Positions 8,535-19,200 of a DNA stretch of 64,000 nt are shown piece after piece; positions within the stretch are counted from its first letter, which is position 1, and the number at the start of each line of letters is the position of its first letter. The notes under the pieces were generated by a model. It was not told the origin of the DNA. It searched no databases and was given only the letters and a program-made list of their open reading frames with translations. The DNA comes from Arctic95D-9 sp035967665. GTDB taxonomy: Bacteria; Verrucomicrobiota; Verrucomicrobiia; Verrucomicrobiales; DEV007. The translations under genes were made by a program, and so were the position numbers. The stretch covers positions 47,097-111,096 of the forward strand of contig JAYWLB010000040.1 in assembly GCA_035967665.1 (NCBI GenBank), read 5' to 3'.

Positions 8535-10358
8535 ATGTTGCGCAAGATTCTTCTTCCTTTGATCTTCCTTCTCCTCGCCTACGGATTCTGGGTCAGTCCG
8601 GACTTTAAGGAAATCGCAGCGGGCGTCAGCATCTTCCTCTTCGGAATGCTGAGCCTCGAAGAAGGCTTCAAAGTCTTCACCGGAGGTGTCCTCGAAAGGC
8701 TCCTCAAAAAAACCACCGACAGAAAATGGAAGAGCCTCGGGTTCGGCATGGTGGCGACCTCTATCATGCAGTCGAGCTCGCTCGTTTCCGTGATCACGAT
8801 TTCGTTCCTCTCCGCCGGGCTGATTCCATTGCTCGCGGGAGTCGGGATTATTTTCGGCGCGAACCTGGGAACCACCACCGGGGCCTGGCTCGTGGCCGCT
8901 TTCGGACTGAAAGTGAAAATCTCCGCCTACGCCATGCCGATGATCGTCTTTGGCGTCATCCTCATCCTCCAGAAAGCAAAGTCTCTCCGCGGAGTTGGAT
9001 ACATCCTCTCGGGACTCGGGTTTCTATTTCTCGGGATCCATCACATGAAGGCAGGTTTCGAAACCTTTGCCAATCAGTTCGACCTCACAGCCTATTCGAT
9101 GACGGGTTATCCGGGCGTATTTCTCTTCGTCGCACTCGGTATTCTCGCAACCGTCGTCATGCAGTCGAGCCACGCCACACTCGTGATTGTCATCACTGCA
9201 CTGGGAGCAAATCAGGTGACCTACGAAAATGCTCTTGCCCTCGCCATCGGAGCGAACATCGGCACCACGGTTACAGCCATCATCGGCTCCTTCGGCGCAA
9301 ACGTGATGGGACGCCAGCTCGCGGCCGCCCACCTCATTTTCAACGCCGTTACCGCTCTCGTGGCGATCGGATTCATCTATCAGCTCACCGGACTGGTCGA
9401 TCAGATGAGCGCCTCGTTAGGGATAGCGAAGGGCGACTACACGATGAAGCTCGCCGTTTTCCACACCGTCTTCAACGCGCTTGGGATCATCTTAATGCTG
9501 CCCTTTATGAACCCCATGGTGCGCTTTCTCGAACGGGTCATCCATCCTCACAGGGGCGCGTTGGCGAAGCCCCGCTACCTGACAGACTCGGCAACGGAAC
9601 TTTCAGACACGGTCATCGAAGCGATGCGAAAAGAAACGGTGAACCTCTTCAACTACGCTTTTGCCATCATTTGCGAAGGCCTCCACCTCACCCCTTCCAA
9701 AGTGGTCTCCGAAGGTTCGCTCAAAGCGGTCATCCGGAATTCCCCGGTAAAGAAATCGATCAACATCGACGAAAGATATGAGAACGAAGTCAAAAGTCTC
9801 TATTCCGAAATTGTCGTTTTCTCCAGCAAGGCGCAGTCACGGTTGACGCCCAATCAAACCGAGGTGCTCTACGACCTACGGAATGCGGGTCGCAGCGTCA
9901 TCGGGGCGGTGAAGGCGACCAAGCATTTGCAGAAAAACCTCGATCTCTCGCTTCAATCTCAGGACGAGGTCATCCGCAAGGAATACTACAAAATCCAGCT
10001 GAGGCTGGCCAAAGTGCTCCGCGAAATAGACCGGATCCGGCGCGAACACGAGGAAAATGACGAAAACATCACCAGCGTGTCTCTCGACGCTCTTCTCGCA
10101 GAGGTGCAGCACACCTGTAAACGGCGGGATAAGCGTCTCGACAAGCTGATTCGCGAAAAAGCCGTCAGCGCGACAACCGCCACCTCTCTGATGAATGATT
10201 TTGCCTACGCCGCCACCCTGAGCCGGGAACTGCTCGAGGTGGCATCAACCCTGTTCTCTCCTCACGATATCAACGACAGACTTGCTGAACGCAGCGTATC
10301 GCTTGAGATGAATGAAATGAGCGAAGCCCTCAACAACCCGACACCGACACACCGGTAG
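8535..10358 (+). CDS. Na+/Pi cotransporter family protein with C-terminal PhoU-like domain
   Basis: A 607-residue protein of the bacterial NptA/YjbB-type sodium-phosphate cotransporter family (related to SLC34). The N-terminal 340 residues hold about eight to nine hydrophobic helices and the duplicated signature: MQSSSLVSV (Gln79) and, in the second repeat, MQSSHATLVIV, each followed by a GANIGTT-like loop (GANLGTTTGA; GANIGTTVTA). The C-terminal part (about 350-607) is charged and helical and fits the PhoU-like regulatory domain. The family moves phosphate across the inner membrane with sodium. It stands alone on the plus strand, 284 bp after gltD and back to back with a convergent hydrolase gene, whose stop lies only 9 bp away. 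Confidence 0.92.
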   Translation: MLRKILLPLIFLLLAYGFWVSPDFKEIAAGVSIFLFGMLSLEEGFKVFTGGVLERLLKKTTDRKWKSLGFGMVATSIMQSSSLVSVITISFLSAGLIPLLAGVGIIFGANLGTTTGAWLVAAFGLKVKISAYAMPMIVFGVILILQKAKSLRGVGYILSGLGFLFLGIHHMKAGFETFANQFDLTAYSMTGYPGVFLFVALGILATVVMQSSHATLVIVITALGANQVTYENALALAIGANIGTTVTAIIGSFGANVMGRQLAAAHLIFNAVTALVAIGFIYQLTGLVDQMSASLGIAKGDYTMKLAVFHTVFNALGIILMLPFMNPMVRFLERVIHPHRGALAKPRYLTDSATELSDTVIEAMRKETVNLFNYAFAIICEGLHLTPSKVVSEGSLKAVIRNSPVKKSINIDERYENEVKSLYSEIVVFSSKAQSRLTPNQTEVLYDLRNAGRSVIGAVKATKHLQKNLDLSLQSQDEVIRKEYYKIQLRLAKVLREIDRIRREHEENDENITSVSLDALLAEVQHTCKRRDKRLDKLIREKAVSATTATSLMNDFAYAATLSRELLEVASTLFSPHDINDRLAERSVSLEMNEMSEALNNPTPTHR

Positions 10359-10367
10359 CAAAACGGA

Positions 10368-11243
10368 CTATTTCCCGGGAGTTGCAGCGTTTACAAAGTC
10401 CTGCTTCCCGAGCCAGGCGAGCAAGTCACCAAACCAGGGGTGATCGGTCCCGATGAGTCCGGTCCCATGATCGCCGTGTTGATAAAGGTGAAACTCAAGG
10501 GGAACGCCCTCTTTCCTCAAGGCGGCAGCGTAGAGAAACGCGTGATCGGCAGGCACCAGCTTATCCTCACTGGTATGCCAGAGAAAAACCGGAGGCAGGC
10601 CCGGCCGCACCTGAAGTTCACTGGAAGTTCTCCGGACCAACTCTTCGTCTGGAGATTCCCCGATCAGATTCTTCCGTGAGGCGAGATGAGGCTTCGTGAT
10701 CATGCTGACGACGGGGTAGCAGACGATGGCAATGTCGGGCCGGGGACTGACCTCGTTTCCGCCTTCGCGGCCTTCCACCTCACCGTCCTCAGGGTGATTG
10801 AGCAAAGTCGTGAGGAGGTGACCGCCTGCGGAGAATCCCATCGCCCCGATGCGGTTCGGATCGATCTTCCATTTCCCGGCATTCCCCCGGATCTGACGCA
10901 TTGCCTCAACGGCGTCCTGAAGCTGCGAGGGATAACGATAGCCTGATTTGCCGAGCCGGTAACGCAGGACAAAAACCGTGATGCCCTGCTCATTGAGCCA
11001 CCGCGCGAAAGGCTCTCCCTGTCCTTCGTAAATCCCCTGATAGCTCCCTCCCGGAATAAGAAGCATCGCGGCACCGGTTGCGTTGGCAGGAGTATGAAGA
11101 GTCAGAGTAGGACGATCCTTCTCTGATTCGCCGAGGGCCCCGGGAGCGCCCCCGGGCCACAATTCCATAGGATCTTCGGTAGCCTCCAGCGGGAGGAACA
11201 GCGTCAGAATCAGGCTGGTGAAGAGTATCTTTCCGAATCTCAT
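10368..11243 (-). CDS. secreted alpha/beta hydrolase (BD-FAE / acetylxylan esterase-like)
   Basis: A 291-residue exported serine hydrolase. The start at 11243 gives a signal peptide (MRFGKILFTSLILTLFLPLE) and has AAGGAAAG just upstream; the longer in-frame reading from 11333 would run through an 18-bp tandem repeat and is not preferred. The nucleophile elbow is GFSAGGH, an oxyanion-hole motif is LIPGGSYQ, and the acid/His pair appear as TSEDKLVPADH and HGDHGTG. The opening ELWPGGAPG is shared with another esterase of this window (56778-57635). Members act on acetyl or feruloyl esters of plant or algal polysaccharides or on small esters; the exact substrate is unknown. It lies downstream of the SGNH hydrolase on the same strand. 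Confidence 0.85.
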   Translation of the reverse strand: MRFGKILFTSLILTLFLPLEATEDPMELWPGGAPGALGESEKDRPTLTLHTPANATGAAMLLIPGGSYQGIYEGQGEPFARWLNEQGITVFVLRYRLGKSGYRYPSQLQDAVEAMRQIRGNAGKWKIDPNRIGAMGFSAGGHLLTTLLNHPEDGEVEGREGGNEVSPRPDIAIVCYPVVSMITKPHLASRKNLIGESPDEELVRRTSSELQVRPGLPPVFLWHTSEDKLVPADHAFLYAAALRKEGVPLEFHLYQHGDHGTGLIGTDHPWFGDLLAWLGKQDFVNAATPGK

Positions 11244-11298
11244 AATCGATGTCTTTCCTTTTAAATCAAAATCCCCAAATCCCGAAAATCCCGGGGCC

Positions 11299-11334
11299 TG
11301 TCCCTGCAGATTCACTTGTCCCTGCAGATTCACT
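11299..11334. repeat. 18-bp perfect tandem duplication
   Basis: TGTCCCTGCAGATTCACT occurs twice head to tail (11299-11316 and 11317-11334). The second copy overlaps the stop codon of the SGNH hydrolase gene, so the duplication lies at the 3' end of one gene and the 5' leader of the next. Confidence 0.9.
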
Positions 11335-12082
11335 TCGAGCGATGCACTTTCAGCGCCTCCCTGATGACACGGGCAACTTCATCGCCGAGAACAGCGGATC
11401 CTTCGGATGAAAAGTGAACATCCCGATCCTTCTGAATCGCGGCAAGTTCAGGCTTGGCAAATGACCAGAGGTCATCGACTGCGATACCGTTGTCCTCCAT
11501 CACCCGGGCGGCGACTTTATTGTAGAGCGCGGCATCACCGGGCTTCCAAAGCCCCTTCGAAGACTCGGGAATCGGAGTCGTGCTCGCCCAAATCAGAGTC
11601 GCACCGGTCTCCTGCAACCGCGCTACGAGCTCACGCAGTTTTTCCTCATACTGCCCGGGGGAATTCCGCCGAAAAGCACCTTCTGTGGTATGAGACACGC
11701 GGTCCTCCTTCGCGACACCATTGAGGTAGTGCATCACATCATGCAGCCCCCAGTTGAAATGAATCACGTCCCACTCCCCGTCCCCGAGCCACTCGTCGAG
11801 AAATTTGAGACCGTTGTCGGTGGGACCGCAATTGGCCTTCGGACGGTGCACGTTGGCTTCCCCTTTCAGCGCGGCCCTCACCGGCTGGGTATACCCCATT
11901 GAAATCGAATCCCCCAGAATGAGAACACGGGGAAGTCCTTCAACGTCTTCGATTTCGGCAAAGGACGGGTGAGGCGCTTTCTTCTCCCCCGTTGCCACCG
12001 GCTTCTCTACAGGCGCGGCGGACTGGGCGCTGACGGAAACTCCGGACACCAACAGCAGGAGTGAAACGAAAAGGGTTTTCAT
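11330..12082 (-). CDS. secreted SGNH/GDSL-type hydrolase
   Basis: A 250-residue exported esterase-fold protein. It has a signal peptide (MKTLFVSLLLLVSGVSVSAQ). Block I is VLILGDSISMGY, with the catalytic Ser in GDSI. The Asn of block III may be in HFNWGLHD, and the Asp/His pair of block V is in DVHFSSEG. All expected catalytic blocks are present. SGNH proteins remove acyl groups from sugars or lipids; the substrate is not visible. It sits upstream of the BD-FAE-like hydrolase on the same strand, separated by about 86 bp that include the 18-bp tandem repeat, and may be cotranscribed with it. Confidence 0.85.
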   Translation of the reverse strand: MKTLFVSLLLLVSGVSVSAQSAAPVEKPVATGEKKAPHPSFAEIEDVEGLPRVLILGDSISMGYTQPVRAALKGEANVHRPKANCGPTDNGLKFLDEWLGDGEWDVIHFNWGLHDVMHYLNGVAKEDRVSHTTEGAFRRNSPGQYEEKLRELVARLQETGATLIWASTTPIPESSKGLWKPGDAALYNKVAARVMEDNGIAVDDLWSFAKPELAAIQKDRDVHFSSEGSAVLGDEVARVIREALKVHRSK

Positions 12083-12288
12083 GGCCCTCTATCTAGATCC
12101 CGTCCCGCAGCCGGACAAGAAAAATAGGAGGCGGCATCCGGTCATAGCGATCCATGAGGCAATCTCACTAGCGCGTTAGCGGCTTCGTATTCGATTGAAA
12201 ATGCGGTAAACTGCTCGCGTAAATGCCCCGGGCTTTTACCTTCGAAACGAAAATTGCCTCTCCCCGGCAGCTTCAGCCCAAATCCCAT

Positions 12289-13611
12289 ATGATCACTCGC
12301 AGACGATCTCTTCAATCCATCGCCACCGGCATCGGCGCCGCTTTTGGATCCTCAATGTTCCCCGACCTCAGTCGCGCCGCTTCCCTCGCGGCCTCCGGCG
12401 GTCCCAAACGGGTCATCTTTTTCCTGCAGAATCAGGGCTTCGATCCCGCGACCTGTATCCCCGCCGGGATGACGTCGAACAGCTCGCTCGCGAAAGCGAA
12501 GCTGCCCGAACCCATTTCCGCGCTCGAACCCTTCAAGGAGCGTCTCCATATCATCAACGGTCTTCACGGCAAACACACGAGCCCTTCCCACAGTGCCTTC
12601 TTCGGTGCCCTCGGCGGCTACCGCGGCAGTGACGGCGTTGCCCCGAGCGCTTCGACGATTGACTACGAACTGAGCAAGGTTCTCCCTGAGACGCTCCTTC
12701 CCCATCTCTGTATCGGGATGGATTCGATTGAAAACATGAAGGCCAAACCCACCGTCGCGAATCTCTCGGCGCGCGGCGCGGGAAGTCCTATCTTCATGCA
12801 CTCGAATCCGAATCATCTTTATCAGATGCTTTACGGTGGCATTTCCAGCGGCGAAATCCGCAGCCAGCACGAAGCCCGCTCCGGTATGCTCGACCGGATT
12901 GAGGCAATGGCGTCAGCCGAAGGAAAAAACCTCCCCGTTTCTGACGGGAAACGCTACGGCGAATTCGTTCAGGGCTTCAACGACATGAACGGACTCCGCG
13001 AACGTCTCGGTGGAGTCTCCGATCATCTTCGCCACTTTGCACCGAAAGTGGACGACGCCTACGCCAATCCCGAATTTGAAACGGACTGGCACGACCGACT
13101 CCTCGACCTCGGCGTTTCCGCTCTGAAATCGGGCATCACCAGCGTCCTCACGATCGGCTCCGGTCGCGGCGAAATCTTCGGTGCCTGGAAGGGTCTCGGC
13201 GTCGAAGAACAGGGTCACAATCTCGGCCACATGCCACAGCCGGACAATCCGATCTGGATCAAAATCCGCCAGTACAACAGCCGCCTCCTCGTGAGACTGA
13301 TGGAGGAGCTCGAAAGCGTCCCCGAAGGCAGCGGGACAATGATGGACAACACCCTCATCGTCTACACGAGCAACAACGCCGACAAGCAGCACACCGACGG
13401 CGCAAACTGGCCGGTGATGCTCCTCGGAAACTGCAACGGTGCCTTCAAGAGCGGACGCTTCACTCAGCTCGACGGGAAACGCCCCATCAACGCGCTCTAT
13501 ACCTCAATTTTGAAAACGGCAGGCGTCAACGTCGACCGCTTCAACATGTCCGAGCAAATGGCAGCGAAGTTTGACTCCGGCAGCGGCCCTCTCAAGGAGA
13601 TTCTGGCATGA
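12289..13611 (+). CDS. DUF1552 domain protein with Tat signal
   Basis: A 440-residue protein typical of Planctomycetes and Verrucomicrobia. The start at 12289 gives the Tat-like leader MITRRRSLQSIATGIGAAFG; a longer reading from 12223 adds 22 residues before it and is less likely. The body carries the DUF1552 pattern (GLHGKHTSPSH near residue 110, IDYELSK, NTLIVYTSNN, and the ending LYTSILKTAGVNVDRFN). The function of DUF1552 is not established; it resembles DUF1501-type sulfatase-fold proteins and is nearly always encoded next to a DUF1592/DUF1588 cytochrome-like protein, as here, where the two genes overlap by ATGA. Export through Tat suggests periplasmic action, possibly with a bound cofactor or partner. 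Confidence 0.9.
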   Translation: MITRRRSLQSIATGIGAAFGSSMFPDLSRAASLAASGGPKRVIFFLQNQGFDPATCIPAGMTSNSSLAKAKLPEPISALEPFKERLHIINGLHGKHTSPSHSAFFGALGGYRGSDGVAPSASTIDYELSKVLPETLLPHLCIGMDSIENMKAKPTVANLSARGAGSPIFMHSNPNHLYQMLYGGISSGEIRSQHEARSGMLDRIEAMASAEGKNLPVSDGKRYGEFVQGFNDMNGLRERLGGVSDHLRHFAPKVDDAYANPEFETDWHDRLLDLGVSALKSGITSVLTIGSGRGEIFGAWKGLGVEEQGHNLGHMPQPDNPIWIKIRQYNSRLLVRLMEELESVPEGSGTMMDNTLIVYTSNNADKQHTDGANWPVMLLGNCNGAFKSGRFTQLDGKRPINALYTSILKTAGVNVDRFNMSEQMAAKFDSGSGPLKEILA

Positions 13612-16193
13612 GCCGACTGACATCTCTTTTCGTCGCGGCAGCATCGCTCGCAGCTCTCTGCTCGCACTCGCAGGGGGATGACAGCTACACGCCCGGCGAA
13701 CCCGTTCACGGCGACTTCGAGAACTTCGCTCAGGGATTTCTCGACAGGCACTGCCTCGAATGTCACGACGACATCTCAACCGAGGGCGATCTCAATCTCC
13801 TCGATCTCGGGCCGGTCGACGAAACCAACGCCGCGATCTGGAAATCTCTCTGGGCGCAGGTCGCGCTTCAGGAAATGCCCCCGAAAAAGGAGACTCAGCC
13901 GGAGGTCATTGAACGGCTTCAGTTTTCCGACTGGATCGTCAGTGAACTGCAGCGGGTCATGGCGGACAAAGGAGGCTTCAAGGAACACCTCGATCCTAAC
14001 AAAGCCAACTTCATCGATCACAATTTGCTTTTCGGTCCTCTTCCCGAAGGAATCAAACTGGTCCCCACTTCATCGCCGGCGCGAATCTGGCGGGTCACCC
14101 CGCAGGAGCACATCACCCGCCTCAATGAACTGATCAACATCGAGCCGGCCTTCGACCCTGCGAAAAAAGGTGCCCGCACCCGTGGCGATGTCGTCCCCAC
14201 CAACCACGGCGGCGAACTGAAACTCTACTTCGGCACCGATCGCATCATCCAGTGGGCCGGCGGAACCGTCGCCTACGCCACTGCCGTGAAAAGCATCCCC
14301 GTGGTTCTCGCTTCGAACCGGAAGCACGGCTTCGAAAACTATCCGGACTTTTACACGGTCAACAGCGCCGAATCGACCCAGATCCTCGACATGGCGGAGA
14401 ACATTCTCCGCTACATGGCCTACGGACCACTCAGCATTGTCGGAATGCCGGAACAGATCACCGACGACCCGAAAACCTACGACGCCGTGAAGCCACCCGG
14501 CGACCTCCGTGGACTTCCCACCGCAATCGTTTACAACACCAAAATCGCCCGCGAGCTCACCCCGGTCTACGACCTCATGAAAGAGGACGCTGCCTTCAGC
14601 GACGGGCAGATCCGCGCCGCCGTCGACTACCTTTTCGAAGCCCTCACCTTTCGCCCTCCCACCTCGACAGAATCCGACGACTACTTGAATCTGGTTAAAG
14701 ACTCCATCGATAAAGTGGGCCGGGAGGACGGCGTTTTTATGGGACTCTCCGCGATCTTTCTCGACCGCGATGCCCTCTTCCGTCCTGAACTGGCCAAAGG
14801 GGGAAAACCTGATGACCACGGACGCGTCATGCTGCAGGACTGGGAACTCGGACTCGCCGTGAACCACGCGCTCAGCTACATCAAGCCCGACGCAACCCTC
14901 AGAGAAGCGATCACCGGCGGCCGCATGAAAACCCGGGACGATGTCGAGCGCGAAGTCACACGGATGCTTTCCGACGAGACGATTCGCAAACCGCGCATCC
15001 TGCGATTTTTCCGCGACTACTTCGACCACGACCTCGGCGGCTACATTTGTAAAGACACCGGCGCTCTCGCGAAAACCGGCGCCCCCGGCGGCACCGCTCA
15101 CTACCGCGCCATGTTCGATGCCACCGCGAGCACCGACCGGCTCGTCGAATTGATTCTCGAAGAGGACAAAAACGTTCTCAAAGAATTGCTCACGACCCGC
15201 CGCATCGTCACGACTGACAATGACAAAATTTACTACGGACGGCGCTACACCAAAGAGGAGGCCGCCGTCGCCCTCGCCGCTAAGAAAAAGGAGGACGCCG
15301 AATTGGCAGCGCAATCCAAAATCCGGCTCGCCGAAGTGAAAGAGGAACTTGCTGCTCTGGAAACGGAGCGAAAAGGAAAAGACCTCGACGCCAACCGGAA
15401 AAAAAGCATAGATGCTAAAACCCGTCGCCTCGAAGGGGAGAAAAAGCAGATCGAGCGGGACCTGAAACGCGGTCAAAGCAAGATCAACACCTCCGTCGAC
15501 GTCGCCGAACTCGAAGGCCCCCGGACCTACGCCCGGGTGAGCCGTCGCTCCTTCGGCCGCGGTTCAATGGAGCCGGAACGCACCCTCGCCACCGCCCCCG
15601 AAGGCGAGCGACTCGGCATTTTGACTCAACCGAGCTGGCTCGTCTCGCACTCCGATGCGATGGACAACCATGCGATCCATCGCGGCATCTGGATTCGCAC
15701 GCGCCTCCTCGGTGGCGGCATTCCCGATGTCCCCATCACCGTCGACGCGCAGCTTCCCGACGAACCGAATACGACCCTGCGCCATCGCATGCGGGTCACG
15801 AAGGAGGAATACTGCTGGACCTGTCACGAGAAAATGGACCCGCTCGGCCTTCCCTTTGAAATGTACAACCACGCCGGACTTTTCCGCACCACCGAATTCG
15901 ACGAGCCGGTCGATGCCACCGGCGAGATCATCGACTCCGGCGACCCCGCCCTCAACGGCCCCGTCACAGATGCCCTCGACATGATCCGGAAACTGGCCGA
16001 AAGCGAACGGGTTGAGCAGGTCTTCATCCGCCACGCCTTCCGCTTCTGGATGGGCCGGAATGAAAACCTCAATGACGCCCCCGTCCTCCAGGCCGCGCAC
16101 AAAGCCTATCGTGACAGTGGCGGCAGCATGAACGCGCTCATCACCTCGCTCCTCACTTCCGATGCCTTTCTGTATCGGAAGATTGAAGAGTAA
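13608..16193 (+). CDS. DUF1592/DUF1588/DUF1585 secreted cytochrome-like protein
   Basis: An 861-residue exported protein, partner of the DUF1552 gene with which it overlaps by four bases. After a signal peptide (about 1-23) comes one haem-binding motif, CLECH (49-53), in a planctomycete-type cytochrome c domain. The DUF1592 region is in the middle. A DUF1588-like segment near residue 734 contains CWTCHEKMDPLG, a second CxxCH, and the DUF1585 tail ends HAFRFWMGRNE ... SDAFLYR. An odd feature is a highly charged, Lys/Glu-rich coiled-coil stretch at about residues 555-625, inserted before the FGRGSMEPERT segment. The family is presumed to do periplasmic redox chemistry, perhaps on sugars, but no reaction is proven. 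Confidence 0.88.
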   Translation: MSRLTSLFVAAASLAALCSHSQGDDSYTPGEPVHGDFENFAQGFLDRHCLECHDDISTEGDLNLLDLGPVDETNAAIWKSLWAQVALQEMPPKKETQPEVIERLQFSDWIVSELQRVMADKGGFKEHLDPNKANFIDHNLLFGPLPEGIKLVPTSSPARIWRVTPQEHITRLNELINIEPAFDPAKKGARTRGDVVPTNHGGELKLYFGTDRIIQWAGGTVAYATAVKSIPVVLASNRKHGFENYPDFYTVNSAESTQILDMAENILRYMAYGPLSIVGMPEQITDDPKTYDAVKPPGDLRGLPTAIVYNTKIARELTPVYDLMKEDAAFSDGQIRAAVDYLFEALTFRPPTSTESDDYLNLVKDSIDKVGREDGVFMGLSAIFLDRDALFRPELAKGGKPDDHGRVMLQDWELGLAVNHALSYIKPDATLREAITGGRMKTRDDVEREVTRMLSDETIRKPRILRFFRDYFDHDLGGYICKDTGALAKTGAPGGTAHYRAMFDATASTDRLVELILEEDKNVLKELLTTRRIVTTDNDKIYYGRRYTKEEAAVALAAKKKEDAELAAQSKIRLAEVKEELAALETERKGKDLDANRKKSIDAKTRRLEGEKKQIERDLKRGQSKINTSVDVAELEGPRTYARVSRRSFGRGSMEPERTLATAPEGERLGILTQPSWLVSHSDAMDNHAIHRGIWIRTRLLGGGIPDVPITVDAQLPDEPNTTLRHRMRVTKEEYCWTCHEKMDPLGLPFEMYNHAGLFRTTEFDEPVDATGEIIDSGDPALNGPVTDALDMIRKLAESERVEQVFIRHAFRFWMGRNENLNDAPVLQAAHKAYRDSGGSMNALITSLLTSDAFLYRKIEE

Positions 16194-16262
16194 CGACCAC
16201 ACCACCTCATTCCGTGATCGCGTTCGGATAGCGGGGCTGCGCCGTGCTAGCGTCCCGCACCT

Positions 16263-19200
16263 ATGAGAAATTTACACTCTTCTGCATGGATCTCCGGTTT
16301 GGTTCTCTCAGTAATCCTCAGCGGCTTAGGAACCTCCCGCGCGCAGGAGGCGAAGGATCTGCCGCTGCTCCTGAATGAGAATTTCACCCGTGGCTTTTCC
16401 GCCTGGAAAACGACCGACGCGAGCGCCTGGGAAGTGAAGCAGGAGGAAGGCTCGAGCAATCGCGTCCTCAATCTCCACGGCAAATCAAACTACAAGCCGA
16501 CCCACCGCAGCCCCTTCAATCAGGCGATCCTGAAATACCACACCGTCGGTGATTTTGTCCTCACCGCGAAACTGCAGGCGACGAAGGAAAGCTACGGCCA
16601 CCGCGACCTCTGCCTCTTTTTCGGCTACCAGGATCCCGAGCACTTTTACTACGTCCATCTCGGCCAGAAGATGGACGATCACGCCAACCAGATCTTCATC
16701 GTCAACGATGCGCCCCGGATCAAAATCTCGGAAACGACCACAGCCGGCACTCCGTGGAAAGACGGCAGCTGGCACAACGTGAAGATCGTGCGCGAGGTCG
16801 AGAGCGGCCTCATCGAGGTCTACTTCGACGACATGACCAAACCGGTCATGACCGCTCACGACAAGACTTTTGACTGGGGAAAAATCGGCGTCGGTTCTTT
16901 CGATGACACCGGAATGTTCGACGATGTCATCCTCCACGGCATCGAAGTAAAACCCAAGGGCGACCACGCCGTCGCCGATCCGAAAACGCTCAAATACGAA
17001 AAGTGGACCACCGACTACGAGATCCACAATGCGATCGCGCTCAGCTTCGACGAAAAGGGCGCCGCCTACGTCACCGGAGCCCGTCGCCGCGTCGCCCAGG
17101 ATCTTGCGATTCGCGAGGACTGGATGATCGAAGATCTCAAGCTCCGCTCCGTCGATGACAAAAAGGCCTTTTACCACCGCGTCCTCAATCCCGACAAGGG
17201 AACGAGTGAGGAAAACAAGGCCAACGTCGAAGATCACAACCAGGACGGCTCCCACGACTGGCGCGACCTCATGGTCCTAAGCGATACGATCTACCGGATC
17301 GAAGACACCACCGGCGACGGCAAAGCGGATCAGAAAACCGCCTACGCCACCGGAATTCAAACCGAAATCACCGGCTCCATGGCGGGAGTCCTCTACCACG
17401 ACGGCGATGTCTACGCGACCGCCTCACCCGAGCTCATGAAATTTCGCGACACCGACGGCGACGGCGTTTCCGATGAGCAGAAATCGATCGCTCACGGCTT
17501 CGGCGTTCACGTCGCCTACGCCGGTCACTACATGCACGGCCTCAACGTCGGTCCTGACGGCCGCCTCTACTGGACGATCGGAGACAAAGGCATCAACGTC
17601 CTCTCCAAAGAAGGCAAACGTTTCGAATACCCGCACGAAGGCGTCATGATGCGCTGCGAACCGGACGGCTCCCACTTTGAGGTCTATGTCAGGGGCCTTC
17701 GCAATCTTCAGGAGCCGCGTTTCGATGCCTACGGAAACTGGTTCGGAGTCGACAACGACGGCGACAGCGCCGGGGAAATGGAACGCCTCGTCTATCTCGC
17801 TCAGCACATCGACACCGGCTGGAGAATCAACTGGCAGTATTTCAAAGGCGATTACAATTTCTGGACCACCGAGGGACTTTTCAAACCCTGGTTCAAAGGC
17901 CAGGCCGGACACATCGTCCCCACGATCGCGAGCTACGTGAACGGCCCTTCCGGCTTCGCATGGAATCCCGGAACCGCGCTCAGCCCCGAATACAAAAACT
18001 ACTTTTTCATCACGCAGTTTTCCTCCGGCTTCCAGAATGCGTTCCAGGTGAAACCCAAAGGCGCCTCCTTTGAAATGATCAACGATCACGTCATCGGAAA
18101 CGGCGTTCCCCTCGTCGGACTCAACTGGTCACCCGACGGCGGCCTCTACGGAACCGACTGGGGTGGCGGCTACACCTTGAATGACAAAGGGGGCGTCTGG
18201 AGAATCGACGTTCCCGAGTATGCCGATTCCAAAGAACGCAAAGAAACCGCAACCCTCCTCGGCGAAGGCATGACCGAAAGAGACGAAGCCGAACTCGTCA
18301 CCCTGCTCGATCAGGAAGACCAGCGGGTCCGTCTCGCCGCTCAGTTCGAGCTCGTCAAACGCGGTGAACAGACCCGCCTCGAAACGAGCGCTCTGAAAAA
18401 GGACGGCCCGCAAATGGGACGAATCCACGCGCTCTGGGGCTGGGCTCAACTCGAGCGGGCCAAAGCGAAACGGAACCCCGGAAAAATCCTCACACTCGCC
18501 AAAGACGACGATCCTGAAATCCGCGCGCAGTTCGCAAGAACGATCGGCGACATCGGAGCGATCGAAGGCGACGCCACCGTCGACGCCCTCGTCGCGATGC
18601 TCACCGATTCCAACGAGCGCGCCCAAAGCCTCGCCGCCCTCTCCCTCGGAAATCTCGAAGCTACGCGCGCCTACCCCGCGCTCCTCACCTTCGCCTCCGC
18701 GATCCGCGCAGATCAACCTTACCTGCGGCACGGCGCCATCGTCGCCCTCACCCATTGCGCTCAGCCCGAGCAACTCGCCGGCCTGAGCCAACACGAAAGC
18801 GCCGGAGTGCGCCGCGCCGCCGTCATCGCCCTGCGCCGTCAGGGAGCTGCAGGAGTCGCCGAATTCCTCGACGACACCGACGAAGCGATCGCGACTGACG
18901 CCGCCCGTGCCATTCACGACGATGACTCCATCCTCCCCGCGCTGCCTCAGCTCGCCGCCGCCCTGACAAGCACCCAATACAAAAACGAAGCCTTCCTCCG
19001 ACGCGCCGTGAATGCCAACTTTCGACTCGGTGACAGCGCCTCCGCTTCGCGCCTCGCCACCTTCGCTTCAAATAAGAACCGTCCACTCGACCTTCGACTC
19101 GACGCACTCGATGCGCTCACCGACTGGGCCGCACCCGTGGAGATCGACCGGATCGAAGGCAGCTACCGCAAACTCGATCCTCGTGACCTCAAGAAAACAG

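Noticed and set aside
14070..15476. 468-aa minus-strand open frame opposite the DUF1592 gene
   Set aside because: Antisense shadow of a gene with clear domains and CxxCH motifs; no family pattern.
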